Shown here: positions 32,717 to 48,464 of the stretch, one piece after another
Layout of the letters: each line of letters starts with the position of its first letter
Position numbering within the stretch: the first letter of the stretch is position 1
DNA from: Segatella copri
Lineage (GTDB): Bacteria; Bacteroidota; Bacteroidia; Bacteroidales; Bacteroidaceae
Length of the DNA stretch: 57,930 nt
Direction of reading: 5' to 3'
NCBI RefSeq assembly: GCF_002224675.1
Contig: NZ_NMPZ01000025.1
Coordinates: 1 to 57,930 of the forward strand
Notes under the pieces: generated by a model
The model's input: the letters and a program-made list of their open reading frames with translations, nothing else
Databases searched by the model: none
What the model was told of the DNA's origin: nothing
Program-made: the position numbers and the translations under genes

Positions 32717-34453
32717 CTATCTTTCCACCTTGAATATGGCGGCACTTATACCTGAAGCTTTAATCACATCAGTCTTTTTTCCTGATTTATACACAACCTT
32801 TCCTGTGGAAAGAACAGAAACAGCCTTACCACCTACGGAGCTGATATTGAGAGAGGCTGCCTTGACACCAGGATTCACGACAACAACATACTTCTCCTCA
32901 CCCAAAGTACGCTCATATACCATCGGATATTCCTGACCCTTCTGGTTCAGGAGCTTCCAATCTCCCTCATTGTCAAGAGCCTTTGCAGAATGACGCAAAG
33001 CGGTCAGCTTACGGGTATATGACAGCAGAGAATTCTGATCTCCCTGCTGAGCTTCAACGGTCAACTTTCCGTTTTCCGTATCTACAGGGAAGTAAAGCTT
33101 ATCGGGTGCACTCGTAGAGAATCCGGCATTCTTGCCCTTGGTCCACTGCATCGGAGTACGGGTACCCGAACGCTCATTGCTACCCTCCTTGTTAGGGAGA
33201 TTCATCTGATACTTCATACCAATCTCATCACCATAATAGATAAACGGAATACCTGGCATGGTGAGGAAGAAGGTCATCGCCACCTTCAACTGGTCAGGCG
33301 TGTTGCGGGTACCGATGTTAGGACGCTGGTAATCGTGGTTGGCAGATGGAACAGCGATGTAGCCGAGATTCTTGGTGGCATTGAAAGCCTTGGTATAGTT
33401 CTCGCTAAATTCCTTAAGCGAACCCTTGCCCTGCTTGTCGAAATAGCAGTTCTTATAGCTCTGCTCCCATTTGCCCCATGGAGTCTTGCGGTCGAAGAAC
33501 AGAGAAGCATATCCCTTGAGACCGAAATGGATGTAGAAATCGATGTTGAAGCCGGCAGGAATGGCTTGCTGCGGATTAGCCCACTCAGAAATCAAGACGG
33601 TCTCAGGATAGTACTTGTCCTTCCAGGCACGCATCTCATTCCAGAGTTTGGAAACCTCCTTCTTGTCGGGGTCGTTCTTGATAAGCGATGATGCCATATC
33701 TACACGGAAGCCATCCACACCCTTATCAAACCAGAAAGCCATAATGTTACGTATTTCCCTGCGGACAGCCTGTGGTCCAGGCGCATCTACGCTCTGCTCC
33801 CAAGGATGATTTGGGTCTGGATGAGCAAAGCCATAGTTCAAGGCTGGCTGGCACTCGAAGAAATTCTTCTCATAATACTTGGCACGAGGAGCATTCGCCT
33901 CCACATATCTGCCTCGGGTACTAGACTCCGGACTTGCCTCCTGATGACGAGCTTCTATTTCTTTCTTCTCACTCTCAGGGATATCATTCATCCAGATATA
34001 ATAGTCGCTGTAACGCTGGTTAGGATCTTTCTCGGAAGACTCCTTAAACCAGGAACACTTGGTGCTGGAATGTCCTGCCACCAGGTCGAGACAAACCTTG
34101 ATGCCACGCTTATGGGCCTCATTGACCAATGTAACCAAATCGGTATTGGTACCGAATCGAGGATCCACCTTGTAGAAATCGATGACATCATAGCCACCAT
34201 CAAACCATCCCGACTCAAAGATTGGATTGAGCCAGAGGGCGTTCACCCCCAGAGACTTGATGTAATCCAACTTGGAAGTGATACCCGGCAGATCGCCAAT
34301 ACCGTTGCCATCAGTATCCATATAGGAAGATGGATAAATCTGATAGAAAAGTGCATCACTCAACCAAGCCGGTCCCTTCTTCTGTTCTGCCTGAACAGAA
34401 AGTGTGGTTGCCGCCAAAGCAGCAACCAACAGCATTTTATTCATTCTTTTCAT
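32717..34453 (-). CDS. GH13 alpha-amylase-family enzyme
   Basis: A 578-aa exported alpha-glucan hydrolase. The signal peptide is MKRMNKMLLVAALAATTLSVQA. The (beta/alpha)8 barrel has the GH13 regions in order: DLVAGHSS (region I, with Gly-His where Asn-His is most common), GFRVDMAS (nucleophile Asp), LISEWANP (acid/base Glu) and SANHDYQRP (transition-state Asp). A C-terminal beta domain follows (MVYERTLGEEKYVVVVNPG). Alpha-glucosidase or amylase activity on starch-type oligosaccharides is likely. The start is ATG 34453; 34459 is also in frame. It lies 57 bp behind the GH97 gene and is co-transcribed with it. Confidence 0.88.
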   Translation of the reverse strand: MKRMNKMLLVAALAATTLSVQAEQKKGPAWLSDALFYQIYPSSYMDTDGNGIGDLPGITSKLDYIKSLGVNALWLNPIFESGWFDGGYDVIDFYKVDPRFGTNTDLVTLVNEAHKRGIKVCLDLVAGHSSTKCSWFKESSEKDPNQRYSDYYIWMNDIPESEKKEIEARHQEASPESSTRGRYVEANAPRAKYYEKNFFECQPALNYGFAHPDPNHPWEQSVDAPGPQAVRREIRNIMAFWFDKGVDGFRVDMASSLIKNDPDKKEVSKLWNEMRAWKDKYYPETVLISEWANPQQAIPAGFNIDFYIHFGLKGYASLFFDRKTPWGKWEQSYKNCYFDKQGKGSLKEFSENYTKAFNATKNLGYIAVPSANHDYQRPNIGTRNTPDQLKVAMTFFLTMPGIPFIYYGDEIGMKYQMNLPNKEGSNERSGTRTPMQWTKGKNAGFSTSAPDKLYFPVDTENGKLTVEAQQGDQNSLLSYTRKLTALRHSAKALDNEGDWKLLNQKGQEYPMVYERTLGEEKYVVVVNPGVKAASLNISSVGGKAVSVLSTGKVVYKSGKKTDVIKASGISAAIFKVER

Positions 34454-34510
34454 GAGCATAATTATTAATTCAAGAAAACTTTCTTTCATAATAACTCAAA
34501 ATTCTGCATT

Positions 34511-36786
<2,276 letters not shown>

Positions 36787-36795
36787 GTTTTTTAT

Positions 36796-36803
36796 TATTT
36801 TTG
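36796..36803 (+). promoter_or_regulatory. -7 box TATTTTTG for SusR-like regulator 1
   Basis: Matches TAnnTTTG, 26 bp before the chosen ATG at 36830. Confidence 0.55.
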
Positions 36804-36829
36804 CAGCGGAATCTAAAAACATAGGAAAT

Positions 36830-38464
36830 ATGAGACATCTTATCGTTATAATCATCACCCTGATGATACAGCCGATATACATAAAAGGAGACAACAACCA
36901 GCAATACAAGCAGCTGGATGCTGCCCTGACACAACGTGCCCATTATGTAGAGTTAAAAGAGAAAAGCTTAAACGAAATCAAGCAAGGAGCCAAGTATGTT
37001 ACCAGCAACGAAGACAAATTAAAACTATACGAACAACTCGCCAACGACTACAAAGCCTACGAGTACGACTCGGCGATGACCTACGTAAACAAAGGCCTTC
37101 TCCTTGCCCAAAAGAGCAACAATATCTTATTTAACAAAAGATTCCGCCTTAGCCAAACCAGGTTATTGATCACACGGGGATTCTATGCAGAAGCAAAGGA
37201 AATTTTGCAGAAGATAGCCCCCCAAGAAGATTCACATAACTACCAGTTTCTATATTATTATACACTTTACGAACTATACAACAACTGGGCAGCCTACTGT
37301 GAAAACAATGAATTCAGCAAGAATTACAACCAGAAGAAAATGGAATACCTGAAGAAAGCAATAGAACTATCTCCAAAGAAAGATGCATTCTATTACTATC
37401 TGTTGGGAGAATTATACTATTACAGCAATCATCCCAACAATAACAGGACCATACAATACTACAAAAAAGCACTGAGCATGGAAAAGGCCAATAGCCGTCT
37501 GCATGCCATGACCGCCTTTGCGCTTTCTGAGATCTATCAGAAAGCCAACAACCTAGAGCTAATGGAGCATTACCTTCTGGTTGCAGCTATCTCAGACATC
37601 ACTTCTGCCACAAAAGAAAACTTAGCCCTGCAAGACATCGCTCTCTTCATCTACAAACATAAGACAAGAAGTCTGAAAAAAGCACAGGAATACATCAACC
37701 TGTCCCTGGAAGATGCTTATGCATACAACAACCGGTTACGCCGCATTGAGATTTCATCCAAATTACAATTGATTACCAATGCCTATACAGATGACATCAA
37801 AACAACTAACAGATTGCTCAACATCGCCCTATTGGTCATTATCCTGCTCCTACTTGGAGTAGGTATTAGCAGCCTGTTCATCCGCAAGAAGAACAGGCTG
37901 CTGAAACAAAAGAAAGATGAAATCACAGCAACATCCGCAAAAATGGAAATTCTCAATGGACAGTTGCATCTCATCAACGACGAACTGAAGGATACCAACC
38001 AGAAGCGCGAAAGACTGGTAAAGGTGTATATTGACCTGTGTTATAAGAATATAGAGAGAAACAGCAAACTGCGCACCTTGGTAGTAAGAAAGATAAAAGC
38101 CAACCAAAGCAAGGAACTTCTGAGCCTCCTTTCTTCCTCAACCAATACAGAGAAAGAGAACAAGGAGTTTCTGACGGAATTCGACAAAGCTTTCCTATCT
38201 CTATACCCAACTTTTATAAGCGAGCTGAACCAGCAACTCACAGAATCGGCACACATCCAACTGAAAGAGAATGGGGAAATGCCACCCATCCTTCGTGTGT
38301 GCGCCTTGTTGCGATTAGGCATTACTGAAAGTTCCAAGATTGCCGGCATCTTGTCTTATTCACCACAAACTGTATATAACTATCGTTCCATACTCAAGAA
38401 CAATGCCATAGACAAGGAGCACTTCGAGGAGAACGTACTCAAGCTCTGTATGATAATCGCATAA
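36830..38464 (+). CDS. SusR-like membrane regulator (DUF6377), copy 1
   Basis: A 544-aa sensor-regulator. Signal/anchor helix at the N-terminus (HLIVIIITLMIQPIYI). A periplasmic TPR-like helical domain covers residues ~30-330. One membrane helix (LLNIALLVIILLLLGVGISSLFI) is followed by a coiled coil and a C-terminal domain that ends in a helix-turn-helix-like RVCALLRLGITESSKIAGIL and YSPQTVYNYRSILKN. The layout fits SusR, the membrane-bound maltose-responsive activator of the sus genes. It diverges from GH97-GH13, so control of that operon is a fair inference. A paralogue lies at 46476. Confidence 0.8.
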   Translation: MRHLIVIIITLMIQPIYIKGDNNQQYKQLDAALTQRAHYVELKEKSLNEIKQGAKYVTSNEDKLKLYEQLANDYKAYEYDSAMTYVNKGLLLAQKSNNILFNKRFRLSQTRLLITRGFYAEAKEILQKIAPQEDSHNYQFLYYYTLYELYNNWAAYCENNEFSKNYNQKKMEYLKKAIELSPKKDAFYYYLLGELYYYSNHPNNNRTIQYYKKALSMEKANSRLHAMTAFALSEIYQKANNLELMEHYLLVAAISDITSATKENLALQDIALFIYKHKTRSLKKAQEYINLSLEDAYAYNNRLRRIEISSKLQLITNAYTDDIKTTNRLLNIALLVIILLLLGVGISSLFIRKKNRLLKQKKDEITATSAKMEILNGQLHLINDELKDTNQKRERLVKVYIDLCYKNIERNSKLRTLVVRKIKANQSKELLSLLSSSTNTEKENKEFLTEFDKAFLSLYPTFISELNQQLTESAHIQLKENGEMPPILRVCALLRLGITESSKIAGILSYSPQTVYNYRSILKNNAIDKEHFEENVLKLCMIIA

Positions 38465-38608
38465 GATCCACTCAAGAATATCAAATCTAGAAAGGGGCTT
38501 ATTACAGAACGTTGAGAATGCCAAGTTTCAGAATTCGTGCCTCAAGCTGGATATATCAAGTCTATGGGACTGAAAGCAGAGTAATATATGAATGCTGAGT
38601 AATGACAT
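38465..38608. other. Short gene-free stretch
   Basis: I see no gene, promoter box or repeat between the regulator stop and the terminator. Short open frames have no recognisable motif. Confidence 0.5.
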
Positions 38609-38658
38609 ATAAAAAAGAGTGTGAGTTTCTCGGATAGAAGACTCACACTCTTTTTTAT
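38609..38658. terminator. Bidirectional terminator
   Basis: AAAAAAGAGTGTGAGT (38611-38626) pairs with ACTCACACTCTTTTTT (38641-38656), between convergent regulator 1 and susD-like gene. Confidence 0.9.
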
Positions 38659-38753
38659 ATTATCACTTATTCCTAGGAATAAAAGTTTTTAAACTACGAA
38701 GAAATCTATGTTCAGCAGTGCCGAACATAACTTATTACTAGGAGAACAGACTA

Positions 38754-40385
38754 TTAATACTCATTCTGCTTTAAAGTACCCTTAGCAGCCTCTATTTCAT
38801 CCTGAGGGATTGGCAAGTATTTCTTGCTTTCCGTCCACTGGATACGCTCAGGTATACCAAGCACATCGTATGCAGTCTTTGCCTTGTTGAGTACCTTTCC
38901 TCCACCAGGCTTCAATACCTCGGCAGCCTTGCCAAAGCGAATCAAGTCGTAGTAACGCTTGCCCTCGCCAACAAATTCCAAACGGCGTTCCTCCAAGAGA
39001 TTATCAAGAGAAACAGTACGGGCAGAAGCATGAGCTCGATTGCGAACCTCATTATAATATCCCTGTGCCTTGGCTACATCACCGCCAGTGCGGAGAATCA
39101 ACTCAGCGGCATTGAGCAGAGTTTCAGAATAACGATAGATACGCTGGTTGTTATCCCAACCCATGTCGACTTCACCCACAGCCCCATCATTACCACCATG
39201 GCGGCCCAAATACTTCAAAAGGAAGATTCCTGTGTTCTGATAACGGCCATTGTAAGTTACCTCATCACCCGTACGAGCCTTGTAATCGGCAGCATAATCA
39301 GCCATGTTAACAATTCCACCAGTACGGCGAATGTCATCTTTTTCATAAAGATCGTACACCTCCTTGGATACATCGCCGAAGCCCCATCCACCATTCAGCT
39401 CCTGTTTAGGAGCGTAGGAAGGATTTTCTGCCAGATGGGCAGCAGAAGCCTTATAGCTCAAGCCATCGATACCAATCAAGGTTGGCACTACGGTACCACC
39501 AGCCGCATCGGGACTTCCCCAACTACGTTTACTACCCTTGGCACAATAGTTGATTTCGTAGATTGACTCATCACACCACTCACCACTCTGTTCCCAGATG
39601 CCGGCATAATCGCTCATCAGTCTATACTTCCTGCTATTGATGATATCCTCCATATAACCGAGTGCCTGCTGATAGCGGCTCTCATCCTTCTGATACATCA
39701 CGTAATCGGCAAAAAGCATCTCGGCAAAAGCCTGAGTAGCATGTCCGCTGCGGGCGGCAGTTTCCTTCATCGGCAGGGCATTGCTCTTGATAACCTCTTC
39801 CAACATGGCTATTACCTTATTATATACCTCGCTGGCTGAAAGCTGCTCGGCAATATAAGGGGACTCCAGATTCTTCTCGTAATAAGGCACATTGCCCCAG
39901 AACTTCCAAAGCTGCAGATAATAAAAAGCCTTCAAGGTCTTTGCCTCTGCAATATAAGTAGCCTTCTCGGCATCAGAAAGCACTGTAGTCTCATCGACAT
40001 CCTTGATCACCAAGTTGGAACGGTTGATACCCGAATAGCTGGTTGTCCATGCACCCTTGAAGTTCAACAGACTGGTACTCTTATACTGCGAAGCCAAGTG
40101 CATTTCTGTCTGGTCGTTAGTATTGCCACCACCCACATAGATATCATCGCCCTGCGCATCAGATACCAGGAAGAGAGGACATATGCCATTATATTGATCA
40201 TACCAAGCCATAGGAGCGTATGCTGCGGTAAGCGCTTCATCCACATGCGCCTTGGTGTTGTAATAACCATCGATAGGCAAGCTGCTTGCTGGATCTACGC
40301 TTAGGAAATCATCGCCGCAAGAAGACAACGACAATGCCATACCTGCCATTGCACTATATAATAATATATTTTTTGCTTTCATCAT
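38754..40385 (-). CDS. SusD/RagB-family glycan-binding lipoprotein
   Basis: A 543-aa surface lipoprotein that caps the SusC-like porter and captures oligosaccharide. The lipobox is in ALSLSSCGDDF (Cys ~23), with an acidic DD after the Cys as usual for surface export. SusD features: FLSVDPASSLPIDGYYNTKAHVDEALTAAY at the start, TPR-like helices (KTLKAFYYLQLWKFWGNVPY), and the end RYYDLIRFGKAAEVL..LPIPQDEIEAAKG. Start ATG at 40385 or 40382. It follows the susC-like gene by 44 bp. The ligand cannot be read from sequence; neighbours are GH3 enzymes on one side and GH97/GH13 on the other. Confidence 0.95.
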   Translation of the reverse strand: MMKAKNILLYSAMAGMALSLSSCGDDFLSVDPASSLPIDGYYNTKAHVDEALTAAYAPMAWYDQYNGICPLFLVSDAQGDDIYVGGGNTNDQTEMHLASQYKSTSLLNFKGAWTTSYSGINRSNLVIKDVDETTVLSDAEKATYIAEAKTLKAFYYLQLWKFWGNVPYYEKNLESPYIAEQLSASEVYNKVIAMLEEVIKSNALPMKETAARSGHATQAFAEMLFADYVMYQKDESRYQQALGYMEDIINSRKYRLMSDYAGIWEQSGEWCDESIYEINYCAKGSKRSWGSPDAAGGTVVPTLIGIDGLSYKASAAHLAENPSYAPKQELNGGWGFGDVSKEVYDLYEKDDIRRTGGIVNMADYAADYKARTGDEVTYNGRYQNTGIFLLKYLGRHGGNDGAVGEVDMGWDNNQRIYRYSETLLNAAELILRTGGDVAKAQGYYNEVRNRAHASARTVSLDNLLEERRLEFVGEGKRYYDLIRFGKAAEVLKPGGGKVLNKAKTAYDVLGIPERIQWTESKKYLPIPQDEIEAAKGTLKQNEY

Positions 40386-40429
40386 TGTTTCTTTTTAATA
40401 TGTTCTACTTAATTCTGAATGATATTTAT

Positions 40430-43400
40430 TTAGAATGTCACATTGGCACCCACGGTGATGGTTCGATTCTGCGGATAGAATCCACGGTCGATACCCGACT
40501 GTGTACCACTGTAAATCTCCGGTTCCATACCCTTGTAACTTGTAAAAGTGAGCAGGTTTTCGGCTGCTACATAGAAACGGAGATTAGAGATGAATACCGT
40601 CTCCGTCCATTTCTTCGGCAGGGTAACCCCCAGCTGGATGTTCTTCAGACGAACATAGGAACCATTCTTGATGTAGAGGTCAGACACCTTATTATTATCA
40701 ATGGCTGTTGACCAGGCGAAACGCGGCATAGTATTGGATGTGCCCTCACCGTGCCAACGACCCATAAACGCTTCAGGAAGATTGGCATAACGGAGATCCA
40801 CACGGCGAGTGGTATCGAAGATTTTGTTGCCGAAGGAACCTGCCCACAACATAGAGAAGTCGAGCATCTTCCAGCTGGCCCCCAGATTGAAACCGAAAGT
40901 CCAATCAGGATCACCCTTACCGATATTAGTCTTATCGGCATCATCAATCTTTCCATCACCATTATAATCTACAAAGATTACATCACCCGGCTGCGCATTT
41001 GGCTGCAATTTCACTCCCTTATCATTCACATAAGCATCTACCTGAGCCTGATTCTGGAAGATACCAGCCGTCTTGTAACCATAGAAGAAAGGATATGGCT
41101 GACCGTTTTCTGCACGGCTCACATTACCGATCAGGTGAACCTCGTCCGATGTTTCATAACCGGTATCATTGCCCAGATTGATCAACTTGTTCTTCAGATA
41201 ACTGGCATTGGCGTTGATGTTGAAAGCCCAATCGCCCTTACGGAACTTGTATCCCAGTTCAAACTCGATACCGCTATTCTCCATATCGCCCACATTACCC
41301 CAAGGCTTTGATTCGCCCAAGTAAGAAGGCACACTCATGGTTTTCAGCATACCATTGGTTTTCTTCTTAAACCAATCTACCGTGAACGTCAGGGCATTAT
41401 TGAAGAAGCTGAAATCCAATCCAGCATCATACTGCTCGCTCTCCTCCCACTTCAAGTCGGCATTAGGAGTTCCCGATGGCTTACTACCACCTATGATTAC
41501 CTGGTTGCCAGCACCACCAAAGGTATAGTTGTTGCCTATAGCCACATTGGCAGTATATCTGAAAGCACCGATAGCCTCGTTACCATTCTTACCCCAACTC
41601 AGGCGGAGCTTCATCTTGCTAAACCACTCAGGACGTTTTTCCATGAACTTTTCATTCGTCACATTCCAACCCAATGATACAGAAGGGAAGGTACCCCACT
41701 TGTTGTTCGGGCCGAAATTGGAAGAGCCATCACGGCGAATGGTAAACTGAGCCATATAACGCTCGGCATAGTTATAAGAGAGTCGACCGAAATAAGAAGC
41801 CAAGGTATGAGGGCTGAACAATCCACCCGATACATCCCGCTTGCCATCGGTAGCCATACCAGTGGTGAAATCAAGGTTTGCCTTGCCAGGATCCAGAGCT
41901 ATCATATCCTGAGCAGAGCCACTAATATTACGTCCGGAATATTTGATAGCAGATTGTCCAACTACAGCCGAGAAATTATGCTCTCCCAACTGCTTATTAT
42001 AGGTCAGGATATTCTCAACCTGCCAACGGTTGCCACGATTCATGGAACTCCAGACAGATGACTTGTCATTATGCCGATCAGCATTCAAATAGTATGGAAG
42101 AGTCCATCCGTCAGTCCCCCAGAAACTGAGATCAACGCCATAAGAAGTCTTAAACTTCAGGTTATCCCAAATGCCCAGCTCTGCCCAGAAGTTAGCAACG
42201 AACTTATCAGAATTATTCTTTTCTCCAGGCAGAGAGAGCCATCCCAAAGGATTGGAAAGATCATTGAAGTTCTTGTTTGGCACATTAAGCAACCTGCCCG
42301 TTTTCTTGTCTCTTACCAAAGGACCATATTTCGCAATTTCTCCAGCATACTGCGAATTGAGAGCAGCCTCATCTTCAGCATAGACACTCATCAATGGAGA
42401 AAGGAACATGGCATTACCAAGGGCAGAAAGACCGCCAATATCGTTGATATTCATACTGGTATTGTTGATGCGGGAATAAGCCAGATTAACACCCACCTTA
42501 CCCGTCTTGAGCCAGTTACGCACCTTGCTCTGGTCGAAGACAACATAGGTATTGTTACTTCTTACTGTCATACGCTCGTAGTTGGCACGTCCATAATCTC
42601 CACCTATCACACCTTCACTCTTATAGTAACCCAGAGAGAGATAGTAATTAAACTTCTCTGATGCACCGCTGATGCTCAACTGATGATTCTGTACAGGAGC
42701 ATTATCATTGTAGAGCACATCCTGCCAATTGGTATCGCTGGAACCCATATTCTTCAGGATATTATCGATATCTTTTTCACCAGCGTATGCAGCAGCCTCC
42801 TTCATCAGGGTAGTATATTGCTCGGCATTGAGCAGTTTGCGCTTACGCCAAGGATTCTGCCATCCTATGGAGAAATCATACTTAACCATCGTCTTGCCGA
42901 TACTACCAGTCTTGGTGGTAACAAGAACTACACCATTGGCTGCACGCGCACCATACACAGCACCCGAAGCAGCATCTTTCAGGATTTCGATACTCTGAAT
43001 ATCACTAGGATTCAAATAGTCGATACCACCCTCAATAGGCATTCCATCTACGATGTAGAGAGGGTCGGCACTATTCACGGTACCCGTACCACGTATGCGA
43101 ATCTTGCTGCCAGCACCAGGCTGACCACCGGCAGTAGTAACCTGTACACCAGATACCAATCCCTTGAGAGCAGCATCCACACGCACAGGCTGAGTTTTTC
43201 CCAGTTCATCAGCTCCAATCTTGGCAATAGAAGCGGTAACTACGCTCTTTTTCTGCGTACCATAACCTACTACCACCACTTCGTCGAGGGTTTTATCATC
43301 TTGTTTCAGGGTGATGCGCATATTAGCAGATGGCTTCACCTCTACATTCTGATAACCCACATAAGTAATTACCAGAGGTTGGCTGGCATCTGTCTCAATG

Positions 43401-43582
43401 GAGAAGTTACCATCCAGATCGGTAATTGTACCTGTTCCCCTATTGCCTTTCACCTGGATGGTGGCACCGATAACAGGTTCACCTTGGTCATCCAACACAA
43501 CACCTTTAAAGATGTTCTTCTGTGCAAACGTTGACGCCGACATTAATAATGCGGAAGCCAGCAATAAACTTTTTGTTTTCAT
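40430..43582 (-). CDS. SusC/RagA-family TonB-linked outer-membrane porter
   Basis: A 1050-aa TonB-dependent importer for oligosaccharides. Order: signal peptide (MKTKSLLLASALLMSASTFAQ); carboxypeptidase-like domain (GVVLDDQGEPVIGATIQVKG); TonB box region (LDEVVVVGYGTQKK); plug (VSGVQVTTAGGQPGAGSKIRIRG, SIEILKDAASGAVYGARAAN); and a 22-strand barrel ending in TITVGANVTF. It leads the susC-susD operon. Its ~125-nt leader holds a short upstream ORF, and a CCACTATT box lies 44 bp upstream of its -7 box. Confidence 0.96.
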   Translation of the reverse strand: MKTKSLLLASALLMSASTFAQKNIFKGVVLDDQGEPVIGATIQVKGNRGTGTITDLDGNFSIETDASQPLVITYVGYQNVEVKPSANMRITLKQDDKTLDEVVVVGYGTQKKSVVTASIAKIGADELGKTQPVRVDAALKGLVSGVQVTTAGGQPGAGSKIRIRGTGTVNSADPLYIVDGMPIEGGIDYLNPSDIQSIEILKDAASGAVYGARAANGVVLVTTKTGSIGKTMVKYDFSIGWQNPWRKRKLLNAEQYTTLMKEAAAYAGEKDIDNILKNMGSSDTNWQDVLYNDNAPVQNHQLSISGASEKFNYYLSLGYYKSEGVIGGDYGRANYERMTVRSNNTYVVFDQSKVRNWLKTGKVGVNLAYSRINNTSMNINDIGGLSALGNAMFLSPLMSVYAEDEAALNSQYAGEIAKYGPLVRDKKTGRLLNVPNKNFNDLSNPLGWLSLPGEKNNSDKFVANFWAELGIWDNLKFKTSYGVDLSFWGTDGWTLPYYLNADRHNDKSSVWSSMNRGNRWQVENILTYNKQLGEHNFSAVVGQSAIKYSGRNISGSAQDMIALDPGKANLDFTTGMATDGKRDVSGGLFSPHTLASYFGRLSYNYAERYMAQFTIRRDGSSNFGPNNKWGTFPSVSLGWNVTNEKFMEKRPEWFSKMKLRLSWGKNGNEAIGAFRYTANVAIGNNYTFGGAGNQVIIGGSKPSGTPNADLKWEESEQYDAGLDFSFFNNALTFTVDWFKKKTNGMLKTMSVPSYLGESKPWGNVGDMENSGIEFELGYKFRKGDWAFNINANASYLKNKLINLGNDTGYETSDEVHLIGNVSRAENGQPYPFFYGYKTAGIFQNQAQVDAYVNDKGVKLQPNAQPGDVIFVDYNGDGKIDDADKTNIGKGDPDWTFGFNLGASWKMLDFSMLWAGSFGNKIFDTTRRVDLRYANLPEAFMGRWHGEGTSNTMPRFAWSTAIDNNKVSDLYIKNGSYVRLKNIQLGVTLPKKWTETVFISNLRFYVAAENLLTFTSYKGMEPEIYSGTQSGIDRGFYPQNRTITVGANVTF

Positions 43583-43609
43583 ATTTTGAAAGTTTGTTTA
43601 GAATTGATT

Positions 43610-43702
43610 TTATTCATTATTAATATATGTTAGTTGCGAAGTATTTCTCCGTTGTTGATACGAAGGTTGGTTTCGTGCCAATTGGAGAATGCACTTAGGC
43701 AT
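43610..43702 (-). CDS. 30-codon upstream ORF in susC leader
   Basis: ATG at 43702 opens a frame that begins MPKCILQLARNQPSYQQRR and ends at TAA (43610), 27 bp before the susC-like start. The ATG lies only 11 bp after the -7 box, so about 5 nt after the expected transcription start: practically leaderless. The frame overlaps a hairpin (TTCTCC/GGAGAA around ACGAA/TTCGT, 43645-43689). Whether it is translated is unknown; it could regulate susC or simply be chance. Confidence 0.35.
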   Translation of the reverse strand: MPKCILQLARNQPSYQQRRNTSQLTYINNE

Positions 43703-43713
43703 TTATGCGATTG

Positions 43714-43721
43714 CAAATTTA
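43714..43721 (-). promoter_or_regulatory. -7 box TAAATTTG for susC-susD
   Basis: Minus-strand TAAATTTG. Transcription from about 43707 gives a leader near 125 nt. Confidence 0.55.
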
Positions 43722-43757
43722 ATAGGATTTTTCGAACTTTCCTAACCCCATTAATAG

Positions 43758-43765
43758 AATAGTGG
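43758..43765 (-). promoter_or_regulatory. CCACTATT box upstream of susC promoter
   Basis: Minus-strand CCACTATT, its 5' end 44 bp upstream of the 5' end of the susC -7 box. Similar boxes stand 43-44 bp upstream of the -7 boxes of both GH3 genes. Confidence 0.45.
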
Positions 43766-44039
43766 AACGAAAACAACCCTAGAACGCAATAACGACCTCA
43801 TTTACAAAAGGTTTTCATAATCTTCCATACCATTGAAAGTGGATGGAATAAAAATTGTATTTTGTACCCTTCTTATCCATCAATTATTTCTACAACTCTT
43901 TCATCATTTTCATTTATTTCCACTTTTAGCCACATTTCTATTTTTCATATCTCACTTTTTATCAAGCACTTATAAAAATCACAGATAACATTTTTCCACT
44001 TTTTCTTTACAAGCACTCGGTTTATACCTTATTATTTAG
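43766..44039. other. Divergent control region susC / GH3 gene 1
   Basis: Gene-free AT-rich stretch. It holds CCAC/TCAC-type boxes on the + strand: CCACTTTT (43920), CCACATTT (43930), TCACTTTT (43952) and CCACTTTT (43996). These are spaced 10, 22 and 44 bp, close to whole helical turns. One minus-strand copy, CCACTTTC, lies at 43842-43835. No small gene is seen. Confidence 0.5.
43996..44003 (+). promoter_or_regulatory. CCACTTTT box upstream of GH3 gene 1
   Basis: Starts 44 bp upstream of the -7 box TAACTTTG (44040). Confidence 0.45.
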
Positions 44040-44047
44040 TAACTTTG
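44040..44047 (+). promoter_or_regulatory. -7 box TAACTTTG for GH3 gene 1
   Basis: Matches TAnnTTTG; leader of about 68 nt. Confidence 0.6.
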
Positions 44048-44121
44048 CAACCGAAAATGACAGATACGCATTTTCATAACTAACAATTTTATATTCATAA
44101 GAAATAATATTCACAAGAAAC

Positions 44122-48119
<3,998 letters not shown>

Positions 48120-48207
48120 TATTTGTTACGCTTTAAGAAATTGTATATAGGTTTGATTTTTTTTAAATCATTTTCAACTTTTTGACTTCCTTTGCAGAAT
48201 GCCGATG

Positions 48208-48215
48208 CAAATATA
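48208..48215 (-). promoter_or_regulatory. -7 box TATATTTG for regulator 2
   Basis: Minus-strand TATATTTG; leader of about 80 nt. No CCAC box at -44, unlike the GH3 and susC promoters. Confidence 0.5.
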
Positions 48216-48357
48216 ATCATTTTTTCAGATAATGCCAAAACATAAGGATATTTTTTTGCCTTTTTCTGCTGTTTTACATCCACTTTTTCATCTGGCACGC
48301 CAATTCATAACGACATCATTATCAACTCCTTTTTCTTCTTTAACAGAAAAAACAATC

Positions 48358-48365
48358 CACATTTT
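48358..48365 (+). promoter_or_regulatory. CCACATTT box upstream of GH3 gene 2
   Basis: Starts 43 bp upstream of the -7 box TACTTTTG at 48401. Confidence 0.45.
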
Positions 48366-48400
48366 CACCCTTTATGCTATGTGGGCTCAAGTTTTTTTAT

Positions 48401-48408
48401 TACTTTTG
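48401..48408 (+). promoter_or_regulatory. -7 box TACTTTTG for GH3 gene 2
   Basis: Matches TAnnTTTG; leader of about 50 nt to the ATG at 48465. Confidence 0.6.
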
Positions 48409-48464
48409 CAAAACAATACTAGCAATGATATAAGTTGCATAATAACCATACTAACATTATAAAC

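Larger units (their letters stand above)
48120..48464. other. Divergent control region regulator 2 / GH3 gene 2
   Basis: No gene here. It contains -7 boxes for both directions (48208-48215 minus, 48401-48408 plus), a CCACTTTT at 48280 and a CCACATTT at 48358. The stretch is AT-rich with pyrimidine runs on the + strand. Confidence 0.55.

Noticed and set aside
34050..34075. GH13 region I with Gly-His instead of Asn-His as a sign of inactivity
   Set aside because: The catalytic Asp-Glu-Asp residues are all present, and some GH13 subfamilies carry a GH(S/T) here. I do not treat it as a defect.
38465..38608. Possible decayed gene behind regulator 1
   Set aside because: Several short frames, but none shows a motif I can name.
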